A stretch of 64,000 nt of DNA. It comes from Alphaproteobacteria bacterium. GTDB taxonomy: Bacteria > Pseudomonadota > Alphaproteobacteria > Rhizobiales > CAJQND01. The first letter of the stretch is position 1. Each line of letters opens with the position of its first letter. The stretch covers positions 27,580 through 91,579 of the forward strand of contig JAAEUE010000336.1 of assembly GCA_024227565.1 (NCBI GenBank). Direction: 5' to 3'. The position numbers and the translations under genes were made by a program. The notes beneath the pieces are model-generated. The model saw only the letters and a list, made by a program, of their open reading frames with translations, did not search any database and was not told the origin of the DNA. Positions 45,139-53,510 of this stretch are shown here, in pieces.

Positions 45139-45981
45139 ATGTCAAAACCCAACAGCACAGTGAAGATCGGCGCCCGCGGCCAAGTGGCCATGGCGAGCGA
45201 TCAGCCTCTCACCCTCATCACCGGCCCATGCGCCATGGAGACCCGCGACCATGCGTTCCACATGGCCGGGGCGTTGAAGGAAATCTGCGCCAAGCACGGG
45301 GCAGGTTTCATCTACAAAAGCTCGTTCGACAAGGCCAACCGCACCAGCCTGGGGTCGGGGCGTGGGCTCGGTGTGGAGGCCGCACTGGCGATATTTCAAG
45401 ATTTGCGCAGCCAGTTGGATATTGCGGTGCTCACCGATGTGCACGAACGCGAACAGTGCGCTGAGGTGGCAGAGGTGGTGGATGTGCTGCAGATTCCGGC
45501 GCTCTTGTGCCGGCAAACCGATCTTCTCGTGGCAGCAGCGGCGACTGGCCGGCCAATCAATGTCAAGAAAGGTCAGTTCCTGGCGCCGTGGGACATGGAA
45601 AACGTTGTCTCCAAGTTGACTGGCTCAGGTTGCGCGGATGTCATCCTGACCGAGCGCGGCGCGAGCTTTGGGTACAACACCCTGGTTTCCGATATGCGCG
45701 CACTGCCACAGTTGGCGGCCACAGGGTGCCCTGTGGTGTTTGATGCAACCCATTCGGTGCAATTGCCGGGAGGCAAGGGCACCATTTCTGATGGTCAACG
45801 CGAATTTGTGCCGGTGCTCGCCCGGGCTGCTGTGGCGGTGGGCGTTGCCGGTGTGTTCATGGAAACCCATCAGGACCCGGATACGGCGCCGTGCGATGGC
45901 CCAAACATGGTTCGACTGGATGAGATGGACGCTCTGGTTGAGCAGCTTATGGCCTTTGACCGGCTCGCCAAGGCGAACTAA
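45139..45981 (+). CDS. kdsA: KDO-8-phosphate synthase
   Basis: A 280-residue enzyme that condenses PEP and arabinose 5-phosphate to KDO-8-P for lipopolysaccharide. It shows ITGPCAMETRDHA, YKSSFDKANRTS, TDVHEREQC, LCRQTDLLVAAA, FDATHSVQLPGG and METHQDPDTAPCDGPN, all core active-site segments. It lies seven bases from a convergent methyltransferase gene and just before eno, as in many relatives. Confidence 0.96.
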   Translation: MSKPNSTVKIGARGQVAMASDQPLTLITGPCAMETRDHAFHMAGALKEICAKHGAGFIYKSSFDKANRTSLGSGRGLGVEAALAIFQDLRSQLDIAVLTDVHEREQCAEVAEVVDVLQIPALLCRQTDLLVAAAATGRPINVKKGQFLAPWDMENVVSKLTGSGCADVILTERGASFGYNTLVSDMRALPQLAATGCPVVFDATHSVQLPGGKGTISDGQREFVPVLARAAVAVGVAGVFMETHQDPDTAPCDGPNMVRLDEMDALVEQLMAFDRLAKAN

Positions 45982-45987
45982 TCCACG

Positions 45988-46704
45988 CTACCGCCTGGAA
46001 CGTTGGAACAACAGGGGCCGACGCTTGCGCGATGGCGCCCTTTCTTGCGCAGGCCATTCTGCTTTGAAGATTGCGGACAACGTATAATCCAGAACGAAAC
46101 CCCGTGCCCTAAATTGCTCAATCCAGAACTCTGCCGGCCGCACGCATTTTGGCAAGCGGTCACTGGCACACGGCGGCGCGGTGAACAGCACCCTGTCAGC
46201 GTGATGACAAAGATAGGCCACATGCGAGATCGCAGAAGGCTTGGGCAACTGGTGCGCCACGTCGAGGCTGATGGCCAGATCAAACCGCCCGACCGGGCAT
46301 CGGATGGCTTCAGCGTCGGTAAAATCTATCTTCTTCACATCCAGACAGCGTTTTTCGCAGTAGGCCAACGCAAGGTCTGAGAAGTCCGCCCCGACGGATT
46401 TAATGCCCAATGAGCGCAGGTTGTCGATCAGGTTTCCCGTGCCGCAGCCAAGATCCACAACTCTGACAGGATTAAGGTGGTCCACAATGGAACGGGCAAT
46501 GACCGGCGCGCTGTTCCAACTGGAGCGCTCCAGTGTCTCAAAATAGTCAGGGTCATAGACATCGTGATAGTTGGTCGACCTGTGCCGCCAAGTCTTCAGT
46601 GCGGAAATTGCGTTGGAATAGGGCGTGTTTTCCGTTAGCCAATCGGCAAAAGAGGGCGGGAACGTTGATGTGGCCGCGCGGCCATTGTCGAAGGTGCTGC
46701 TCAT
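45988..46704 (-). CDS. Class I SAM-dependent methyltransferase
   Basis: A 238-residue protein with the SAM motif RVVDLGCGTGNLIDNL, a DFSDLALAYCEK acidic segment and FDLAISLDVAHQLPKPS after it. The C-terminal region is strongly basic (APSRKRRPLLFQRS). The N-terminal 75 residues, with YHDVYDPDYFE, resemble glycan or antibiotic methyltransferases. The target is unknown. It sits between the core genes kdsA and eno on the opposite strand, possibly a later insertion. Confidence 0.85.
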   Translation of the reverse strand: MSSTFDNGRAATSTFPPSFADWLTENTPYSNAISALKTWRHRSTNYHDVYDPDYFETLERSSWNSAPVIARSIVDHLNPVRVVDLGCGTGNLIDNLRSLGIKSVGADFSDLALAYCEKRCLDVKKIDFTDAEAIRCPVGRFDLAISLDVAHQLPKPSAISHVAYLCHHADRVLFTAPPCASDRLPKCVRPAEFWIEQFRARGFVLDYTLSAIFKAEWPAQERAPSRKRRPLLFQRSRR

Positions 46705-46852
46705 GATCCTGCGGTTCGGTTAAATCTTGGATCGGACACCGCAAAAGCCATGCCAATCGGCGCGACACCTGGGCCTGTTCACAAATGAGCTTCGGCCCGC
46801 TAGAAGCCTGCACAAAGGCGCAATTGCCCAACTTCCAGCCAGAGGCCATCTC

Positions 46853-48130
46853 ATGTCAGCAATTAAGTCCGTAACCGCGCGCGAAATCCTGGACAGCCGC
46901 GGCAATCCCACCGTTGAGGCCGATGTGCGCCTGGAAGACGGCACCCTCGGCCGCGCCATAGTGCCCTCAGGGGCGTCAACGGGCGCCCATGAAGCTGTGG
47001 AGCTGCGGGACAACGACAAAAGCCGGTTCCTGGGCAAGGGCGTGCAAACCGCCGTTGCAAACGTGCGGGGCGAACTTGCGGAGGCGGTCGTTGGCATGTC
47101 GGCGGACGATCAAGCTGCAATTGACAACAAGATGATTGCCCTGGACGGCACGGACAACAAGGGCCGTCTCGGTGCCAATGCCATTTTGGGCGTATCGTTG
47201 GCTGTCGCCCGAGCCGCAGCTGCCTCAAACGGTGTGCCGATCTATCGCCAGGTGGGCGGCGAGGGCGCAGTCACCCTTCCGGTGCCGATGATGAACATCA
47301 TCAATGGAGGCGAGCACGCCGACAATCCCATCGACATTCAGGAGTTCATGGTCATGCCGGTGTCAGCCGCCACGTGCGCTGAGGCCGTTCGCATGGGCTC
47401 AGAGGTGTTTCACACCCTGAAGAAAGGCCTGTCAGACGCCGGACACAACACGAATGTGGGCGATGAGGGCGGTTTTGCCCCAAACATCGGTTCGGCCTCT
47501 GAAGCTTTGGATTTCATCATGAAGTCCATCGAGCGCGCCGGATATCGCCCCGGTGAGGACGTCTATCTGGCGCTCGACTGCGCCTCCACCGAGTTCTTCG
47601 AGGGGGAACGTTATGAACTGAAAGGCGAGGGCAAGTCGCTTGATGCAGGCGAGATGGCCTCTTACTTGGCTGATCTGGTGGTGCGTTATCCGATCATCTC
47701 GATCGAGGACGGCATGGCCGAAGACGACTGGGAGGGCTGGAAGGTGCTGACTGAAGTGGTTGGCGACACGTGCCAATTGGTTGGCGATGATCTGTTTGTC
47801 ACCAACACGAAGCGGCTCAAGTCAGGCATTGATCAGTCTATCGCAAACTCAATTCTCGTAAAGGTCAACCAGATTGGTTCGCTGACAGAAACTCTGGACA
47901 CCATCAACATGGCGCACGGGGCAGGGTACACCGCTGTCATGTCCCATCGCTCGGGCGAAACCGAAGACACCACGATTGCCGATCTTGCAGTGGCCACCAA
48001 TTGCGGCCAGATCAAAACCGGCTCCCTGGCGCGCTCCGACCGCACTGCAAAGTACAACCAGTTGATCCGCATCGAAGAGGAATTGGGCAGCCGGGCGGTC
48101 TATGCAGGTCGTTCAATTTTGCGCGCCTAG
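46853..48130 (+). CDS. eno: Enolase
   Basis: A 425-residue glycolytic enzyme that interconverts 2-phosphoglycerate and PEP. It has AREILDSRGNPTVEADV, GASTGAHEAVELRD, KGVQTAVANV, MMNIINGGEHADNPIDIQEFM, GDEGGFAPN, YPIISIEDGMAEDDW and MSHRSGETEDTTIADLAVA, including the Mg ligands and catalytic Lys loops. ATG 46853 (MSAIKSVTAREI) is the family start. It leads the ftsB-pdh cluster. Confidence 0.97.
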   Translation: MSAIKSVTAREILDSRGNPTVEADVRLEDGTLGRAIVPSGASTGAHEAVELRDNDKSRFLGKGVQTAVANVRGELAEAVVGMSADDQAAIDNKMIALDGTDNKGRLGANAILGVSLAVARAAAASNGVPIYRQVGGEGAVTLPVPMMNIINGGEHADNPIDIQEFMVMPVSAATCAEAVRMGSEVFHTLKKGLSDAGHNTNVGDEGGFAPNIGSASEALDFIMKSIERAGYRPGEDVYLALDCASTEFFEGERYELKGEGKSLDAGEMASYLADLVVRYPIISIEDGMAEDDWEGWKVLTEVVGDTCQLVGDDLFVTNTKRLKSGIDQSIANSILVKVNQIGSLTETLDTINMAHGAGYTAVMSHRSGETEDTTIADLAVATNCGQIKTGSLARSDRTAKYNQLIRIEEELGSRAVYAGRSILRA

Positions 48131-48202
48131 GCTCGCATAAAGACATTGTTAACCTTACGGCGTGAAGAGTGCTGCAACCGTCCCAGCCCGCGCCTGGAGC
48201 CC

Positions 48203-48514
48203 ATGAAGCACTTTCTGACACGCCTTGTCTTTCCCTCACTGTGCGTGGGCGTCTTGTTCTGGTTTCACTGGAACAGCGTGGAAGGCCGGCGCGGCCAACA
48301 ACAGATCGCCCAAACGGAAAAACAAATTGTGAAGGCCAAGAGCGAGCTTGATGGGCTGATTGCCCAGCGCAAGATCCTGACCCACAAGGTCGCTTTGCTG
48401 CGTTCTCATGCTCTAGATCCCGATTTACTGGGCGTTCAGGCGCGTAAAATGCTCCACCACAGCCATCCTGATGAATTGATCATCTATCTGCCGAAGCAGC
48501 AGGTGAGCCAGTGA
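48203..48514 (+). CDS. ftsB: Septum formation initiator FtsB/DivIC
   Basis: A 103-residue bitopic membrane protein. A short cytoplasmic N-terminus and one transmembrane helix (TRLVFPSLCVGVLFWF) precede a coiled coil of about 45 residues (QQIAQTEKQIVKAKSELDGL). The C-terminal segment contains HHSHPDELIIYLPK. It belongs to the divisome FtsB-FtsL-FtsQ complex. Its place between eno and pdhA is widely conserved in alphaproteobacteria. ATG 48203 is used. Confidence 0.9.
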   Translation: MKHFLTRLVFPSLCVGVLFWFHWNSVEGRRGQQQIAQTEKQIVKAKSELDGLIAQRKILTHKVALLRSHALDPDLLGVQARKMLHHSHPDELIIYLPKQQVSQ

Positions 48515-48656
48515 TTGTAATTTTTAACTGAAATCAAATTAAAAACAATTAAACCATTAAATTACAGATACTTAGATAAAGTTTCTCCGCTTTCTTTTTC
48601 AATCAGGGCCTTGTAAGGTATTCCGGCATTTCCCGTGATTGTTAAGGAGGCACGCT
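48515..48656 (+). promoter_or_regulatory. AT-rich region upstream of pdhA
   Basis: A 142-base gap whose first half is strongly A/T-rich (about 48529-48586), unlike the rest of the window, followed by AAGGAGG (48644-48650) before pdhA. It is a likely pdh promoter region with an UP-like element, but no clean -35/-10 pair can be named. Confidence 0.4.
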
Positions 48657-49670
48657 ATGGCCGCGCGCAAGACTCGATCGGCGACAAAGAAATCCGACGC
48701 CACGTTCACACCAGAACAAGATCTGCAGGCCTATCGAGACATGCTGCTGATCCGCCGGTTTGAAGAAAAAGCCGGCCAGATGTACGGCATGGGTTTGATT
48801 GGCGGGTTTTGCCACCTCTACATTGGACAAGAAGCCGTGGTCGTCGGCATGCAGATGGCCCTGGGTGATGGGGATCAGATGATCACATCATACCGCGACC
48901 ATGGGCACATGCTGGCCTGCGGAATGGATTCCAAAGGCGTGATGGCAGAGCTGACCGGTCGCCAGGGCGGTTATTCCAAGGGGAAGGGCGGCTCGATGCA
49001 CATGTTTAGCCGCGAGAAGAACTTCTACGGCGGGCACGGCATCGTTGCAGCTCAGGTTCCCCTGGGCACCGGCCTTGCCTTTTCCAACAAGTACAAGGGC
49101 AATGACCGGGTATCCGTCACCTATTTTGGCGAAGGCGCGGCCAACCAGGGGCAAGTCTATGAGAGCTTCAACATGGCCTCCATCTGGAAGCTTCCGGTCA
49201 TCTTCGTGATTGAAAACAATGGCTATGCCATGGGTACGGCGGTTCGCAGGTCTGCGGCCAAGTCCGAGGAAATGTACGCCCGCGGCGCAGCATTCGGAAT
49301 TCCCGGTGAGCAGGTGGACGGCATGGACGTGCGGGCGGTCAAGGCGGCCGGCGACAAAGCCGTTGCGCACTGCCGGTCTGGCAACGGCCCCTACATTCTG
49401 GAAATGAGAACATACCGGTATCGCGGCCACTCCATGTCGGATCCGGCGAAATACCGAACGAAGGAAGAAGTTCAAAAGATGCGTCAGGAGCATGACGCCA
49501 TTGAGCAGGTCAAGCACCGGATGATTGAAAACGGGGCGGCTTCAGAGGCAGATTTGAAAGAAATCGACAAAGAGGTTCGCGCCATCGTGACGGAGGCCGC
49601 CGAGTTTGCGCAATCAGACCGCGAGCCTGATCCAGCTGAGCTCTGGACCGACATCCTGGTAGAAGCGTGA
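48657..49670 (+). CDS. pdhA: Pyruvate dehydrogenase E1 component, alpha subunit
   Basis: A 337-residue TPP-dependent subunit that decarboxylates pyruvate. GLIGGFCHLYIGQEAV, GKGGSMHMFSREKNFYGGH and the TPP motif FGEGAANQGQVYESFNMAS with VIENNGYAMGT are diagnostic, as is YRYRGHSMSDPAKYR. AAGGAGG lies six bases before ATG 48657. It is the first gene of pdhA-pdhB-pdhC. Confidence 0.97.
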   Translation: MAARKTRSATKKSDATFTPEQDLQAYRDMLLIRRFEEKAGQMYGMGLIGGFCHLYIGQEAVVVGMQMALGDGDQMITSYRDHGHMLACGMDSKGVMAELTGRQGGYSKGKGGSMHMFSREKNFYGGHGIVAAQVPLGTGLAFSNKYKGNDRVSVTYFGEGAANQGQVYESFNMASIWKLPVIFVIENNGYAMGTAVRRSAAKSEEMYARGAAFGIPGEQVDGMDVRAVKAAGDKAVAHCRSGNGPYILEMRTYRYRGHSMSDPAKYRTKEEVQKMRQEHDAIEQVKHRMIENGAASEADLKEIDKEVRAIVTEAAEFAQSDREPDPAELWTDILVEA

Positions 49671-49686
49671 GTGGGGAGTAAGAGAT

Positions 49687-51066
49687 ATGGCTGTTGAAAT
49701 TCTGATGCCCGCGTTGTCGCCTACCATGGAGGAGGGCACGCTTGCCAAATGGCTCGTCAAAGAGGGCGACCAGATCACATCCGGCGACATTATTGCGGAG
49801 ATTGAGACGGACAAAGCGACCATGGAGGTTGAGACCGTCGATGAAGGCACGGTTGGCAAGATTCTTGTGGCCGAAGGTGCCGAAGGCGTGCTGGTCAATA
49901 CGCCCATCGCCATTGTGCTGGCCGAAGGCGAAGATGCTTCGGCGATGGACGCCAGCAAGGCGGCAGCGCCCGAACCGGCAGCAGCTCCGGCCGAAGCAAC
50001 CTCGGCACCTGCTGCTGCCGCAGCAGCACCTGCGCCGGTAGAGGTTTCTGTTCCAGCTGACCCCGACATTCCTTCCGGCACCGAACTGGTGTCCATGACC
50101 GTGCGAGAAGCCTTGCGCGACGCCATGGCTGAAGAGATGCGCACCGATGACGCCGTATTCGTCATGGGCGAGGAAGTGGCCGAGTATCAAGGTGCCTATA
50201 AAGTGACCCAAGGTTTGCTGGATGAATTCGGCGACCGGCGGGTGATCGACACTCCCATCACCGAGCATGGGTTCACCGGCATCGCCGTGGGCGCCGGGTT
50301 TGGCGGTCTGAAACCGGTGCTGGAGTTCATGACCTTCAACTTCGCCATGCAGGCCATTGACCACATCATCAACTCTGCAGCCAAAACGCTCTACATGTCC
50401 GGCGGCCAGATGGGCTGCCCCATTGTGTTCCGCGGCCCCAACGGCGCCGCAGCACGGGTGGGTGCCCAGCACTCCCAGGATTATTCGGCCTGGTACAGCT
50501 CCGTTCCTGGCCTGAAGGTGGTGGCACCTTATACGGCGGCTGACGCAAAGGGTCTGCTCAAGGCGGCCATCCGCGATCCCAACCCGGTGATTTTCCTGGA
50601 AAATGAGATCCTCTACGGCCGCTCGTTCGATGTGCCCAAACTGGATGATTGGGTGGTGCCCATCGGCAAGGCCCGCATTGCGCAAGAAGGCAGTGATGTG
50701 ACGATTGTGTCCTTCTCCATCGGCATGACATATGCACTGAGCGCTGCTGAGAAGCTTGCCGAGGAGGGCATTTCTGCTGAGGTTATCGACCTTAGGACAT
50801 TGCGGCCCATGGACATGCCAACCGTTGTTGAGTCGGTGAAGAAGACAAACCGTCTGGTGACCGTTGAAGAAGGCTGGCCAACAAGCGGCATCGGCGCGGA
50901 AATTGCTGCCCAGGTCTCGGCCCAGGCGTTTGATTGGCTGGATGCTCCGGTCACCCGGGTGTCCGGCAAGGATGTGCCGATGCCATATGCTGCCAACCTT
51001 GAGAAGCTCGCTCTTCCGACCGTCGACGACGTGGTGAGCGCAGCCAAACAAGTTCTCTACATCTGA
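49687..51066 (+). CDS. pdhB: Pyruvate dehydrogenase E1 beta subunit with N-terminal lipoyl domain
   Basis: A 459-residue protein. Residues 1-85 form a biotin/lipoyl domain with the lipoylation site EIETDKATMEVE. An Ala/Pro-rich linker follows to about residue 128. The transketolase-type E1-beta domain then begins (REALRDAMAEEMRTDDAVFVMGEEVAEY; LKPVLEFMTFNFAMQAIDHIINSA in parts; VTVEEGWPTSGIG). The extra lipoyl domain is known for alphaproteobacterial complexes. That domain closely resembles the one at the start of pdhC. Confidence 0.97.
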   Translation: MAVEILMPALSPTMEEGTLAKWLVKEGDQITSGDIIAEIETDKATMEVETVDEGTVGKILVAEGAEGVLVNTPIAIVLAEGEDASAMDASKAAAPEPAAAPAEATSAPAAAAAAPAPVEVSVPADPDIPSGTELVSMTVREALRDAMAEEMRTDDAVFVMGEEVAEYQGAYKVTQGLLDEFGDRRVIDTPITEHGFTGIAVGAGFGGLKPVLEFMTFNFAMQAIDHIINSAAKTLYMSGGQMGCPIVFRGPNGAAARVGAQHSQDYSAWYSSVPGLKVVAPYTAADAKGLLKAAIRDPNPVIFLENEILYGRSFDVPKLDDWVVPIGKARIAQEGSDVTIVSFSIGMTYALSAAEKLAEEGISAEVIDLRTLRPMDMPTVVESVKKTNRLVTVEEGWPTSGIGAEIAAQVSAQAFDWLDAPVTRVSGKDVPMPYAANLEKLALPTVDDVVSAAKQVLYI

Positions 51067-51085
51067 TCGGGCGAGGTCTGACACA

Positions 51086-52402
51086 ATGCCTATCAACATT
51101 ACGATGCCTGCTCTCTCGCCCACCATGGAAGAGGGCAAACTTGCCAAATGGTTGGTCAAGGAAGGCGATGCGGTGACATCCGGCGATTTGCTGGCTGAAA
51201 TCGAAACCGATAAAGCGACCATGGAGGTCGAGGCGGTGGACGAAGGCACCGTGGGCAAAATCCTCATCGCCGAAGGCACCGATGCGGTGAAGGTCAACGA
51301 AGTGATCGCTGTGTTGCTGGAGGAGGGCGAAGATGCTTCGGCCATTTCGGCCGCGCCTGCCGCTGCCATCCCGGCGCCCGTGCCGGCTGCTCCTGCGGCC
51401 GAAGAAAGCGCCGCCTCCGCGGCCGCCCCGGCTGCGGCACCAGCTCCGGCTGCCAGCTCTGGCGCAAGAGTTTTTGCCTCACCCCTGGCAAAGCGCATTG
51501 CCGGCATGGAAGGCATCGATATTTCTGCCGTATCCGGCTCCGGTCCCCATGGCCGCATTGTAAAACGCGATGTGGAAGCAGCCCTGGCCAGCGGCGTTGC
51601 CGCACCCCAGGCCGCCGCGCCTGCGGCTGCGCCGGCCGCAAAACCGGCCCTGGCGCCGGGCATGGCTGATGATGCCGTTCTGCGCATGTATTCTGAAGGC
51701 TCCTATGAAGTGGCGCCTCACGACGGAATGCGCCGGATCATTGCAGAACGCCTCACCGAGGCCAAACAAACCATCCCGCATTTTTATCTCAGTGTGGATG
51801 TGCAGCTGGATGCTCTTTTGGCACTGCGCGCCGAGATCAACGGCAGGGCCACAGCCGGGCCGGACGGAAAACCGGGCTATAAAGTCTCGGTAAACGACTT
51901 CGTCATCAAAGCCATGGGCGCAGCGCTGCAACAAGTTCCTGATGCCAATGTGACCTGGACCGATGGCGGAATGTTGCACCACAAGGGATCCGATGTGGGG
52001 GTTGCAGTGGCCATCCCTGGCGGCCTGTTGACCCCGGTTGTGCGCAATGTCGAGGCCAAGGGGTTGGCCAAAATATCAAATGAAATGAAAGACTTCGCCG
52101 CACGTGCAAGAGATCGCAAACTGATGCCTGAAGAGTATCAGGGCGGCACCACGGCGGTGTCCAACCTGGGCATGTTCGGCATCAAGGATTTCTCCGCTGT
52201 GATCAATCCGCCCCACGCCACGATTTTGGCGGTTGGCGCCGGCGAGAAGCGGACCGTAATTTCAGGCGACGAAATCAAAATAGCGACTATAATGACAATC
52301 ACGCTCTCAACGGATCACCGGGCCGTCGATGGTGCGCTTGGCGCACAGTTCTTAACTGCAATTAAGAACAATCTCGAACACCCGGCGATGATGCTGGTAT
52401 AA
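51086..52402 (+). CDS. pdhC: Dihydrolipoamide acetyltransferase (PDH E2)
   Basis: A 438-residue core of the complex. The N-terminal lipoyl domain has its lysine in EIETDKATMEVEA, then an Ala/Pro linker. A peripheral-subunit-binding domain (ASPLAKRIAGMEGIDISAVSG, GPHGRIVKRD) follows. The catalytic domain from about residue 205 ends with TLSTDHRAVDGALGAQFL, carrying the active-site His and Asp. It transfers acetyl groups to CoA. Confidence 0.97.
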   Translation: MPINITMPALSPTMEEGKLAKWLVKEGDAVTSGDLLAEIETDKATMEVEAVDEGTVGKILIAEGTDAVKVNEVIAVLLEEGEDASAISAAPAAAIPAPVPAAPAAEESAASAAAPAAAPAPAASSGARVFASPLAKRIAGMEGIDISAVSGSGPHGRIVKRDVEAALASGVAAPQAAAPAAAPAAKPALAPGMADDAVLRMYSEGSYEVAPHDGMRRIIAERLTEAKQTIPHFYLSVDVQLDALLALRAEINGRATAGPDGKPGYKVSVNDFVIKAMGAALQQVPDANVTWTDGGMLHHKGSDVGVAVAIPGGLLTPVVRNVEAKGLAKISNEMKDFAARARDRKLMPEEYQGGTTAVSNLGMFGIKDFSAVINPPHATILAVGAGEKRTVISGDEIKIATIMTITLSTDHRAVDGALGAQFLTAIKNNLEHPAMMLV

Positions 52403-52490
52403 GCATTTTCAGGTGGTTGCGTTGAGGTCCGGCGTTACGTGGGCTGAACGGAGTGAGTAAAGTGTCAGGCCATTGCGTGAGAGTGAGGGG

Positions 52491-53417
52491 ATGAGCAGGT
52501 CAACAAACCTGATTGTCTGGCTGATCGGTCTGTTGGGATGTGCAATCCCGATAGTGATCATCTATGTCTCCAACATGGTGCCGAATGCCGGCGCCGTGAG
52601 CGGCGTGACCTTTATGGACGTTGCCCGGCAGGCCTACGCCAATGTGCTGTTTTTTGTGATCGCCGTAAGCGGCATTGCCATAGCAGAGGCGATCATTCTG
52701 TTTTTCAGAATGGTGGAGGTTGGCGAACAAAAGGCAACGCCCGCTCTGTGGCTGTTAACCATGGTTCTGCTCATCGTGTTCTCATCCATTTCCTATGCCC
52801 GTGTGTTGGGCGACGATTTTGATCCTGCAAGCGTTTCTGATCAGCAATTGGGATTAGCTTGCATTGGCGCAAGTGTTGCCATCATGGCGGCGCTTTCCCT
52901 GCGGATGTCGATGATCAGGCTTGAGGGCATCGCCCGGCAGCATATCCACGACAATGCGGTGATGAGCACCCTGGAGGACCTGCGCGACTCCCAAGAAGAA
53001 GGAATGGACATTTACGATTATGATCCGTTCCCAACCGCCGCAGAGGTCAAACAAAGCGACGAAGCAACCGAGAGCCGAATTCCAGAACCGTCAACACGCG
53101 CCCAGCCTCTCAGTGAACGCACAGCGCCCGCCGAGCCACTGATACCGGCCGCGCGCAAAGAAAAGATGGATCTCCCAGAACCACAACTTGCCGTCACTGC
53201 TCCTGCTCCGACGAAACCGGTTCCTGAGGCACCAGAGATACCAGAGACACGCTTGCCGGAAACACCGGCCGCTCCAGCAGTTCTGCCGGAAAAAGCTGCA
53301 CCGGAGCCAGTAGAAAAGACTGTTGATGCCGACCCGGTGCCGGACACACGTCCTGTACCTGTGGCAGGAAACAAAGTTAAGCGCGCCCGGGCAAGAGCCA
53401 GGGCAAAGGGGCGGTGA
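52491..53417 (+). CDS. Uncharacterised membrane protein between pdhC and lpdA
   Basis: A 308-residue protein with about four transmembrane helices in the first 145 residues (for example IVWLIGLLGCAIPIVIIYV and LWLLTMVLLIVFSS). A long cytoplasmic tail follows, rich in Pro, Glu and Ala, and ends in a basic KVKRARARARAKGR motif. The start at ATG 52491 follows GAGTGAGGGG. It lies inside the pdh-lpd-lip gene run on the same strand, but I know of no function. Confidence 0.7.
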   Translation: MSRSTNLIVWLIGLLGCAIPIVIIYVSNMVPNAGAVSGVTFMDVARQAYANVLFFVIAVSGIAIAEAIILFFRMVEVGEQKATPALWLLTMVLLIVFSSISYARVLGDDFDPASVSDQQLGLACIGASVAIMAALSLRMSMIRLEGIARQHIHDNAVMSTLEDLRDSQEEGMDIYDYDPFPTAAEVKQSDEATESRIPEPSTRAQPLSERTAPAEPLIPAARKEKMDLPEPQLAVTAPAPTKPVPEAPEIPETRLPETPAAPAVLPEKAAPEPVEKTVDADPVPDTRPVPVAGNKVKRARARARAKGR

Positions 53418-53510
53418 AGCCGCTTTTGGATGAAGTGAATATCCCAGAGACGAGCGCGAGTTTTCTCACCTGTCGCAGCTCTGGTCAGGTCTGAATAGAG
53501 GCGGTTGGTG

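Noticed and set aside
49510..51687. A 725-codon open frame on the minus strand opposite pdhA-pdhB-pdhC
   Set aside because: It is an antisense shadow of GC-rich codons in well-supported pdh genes. It has long Ala/Gly runs mirroring the linkers and no ribosome site or recognisable domain.
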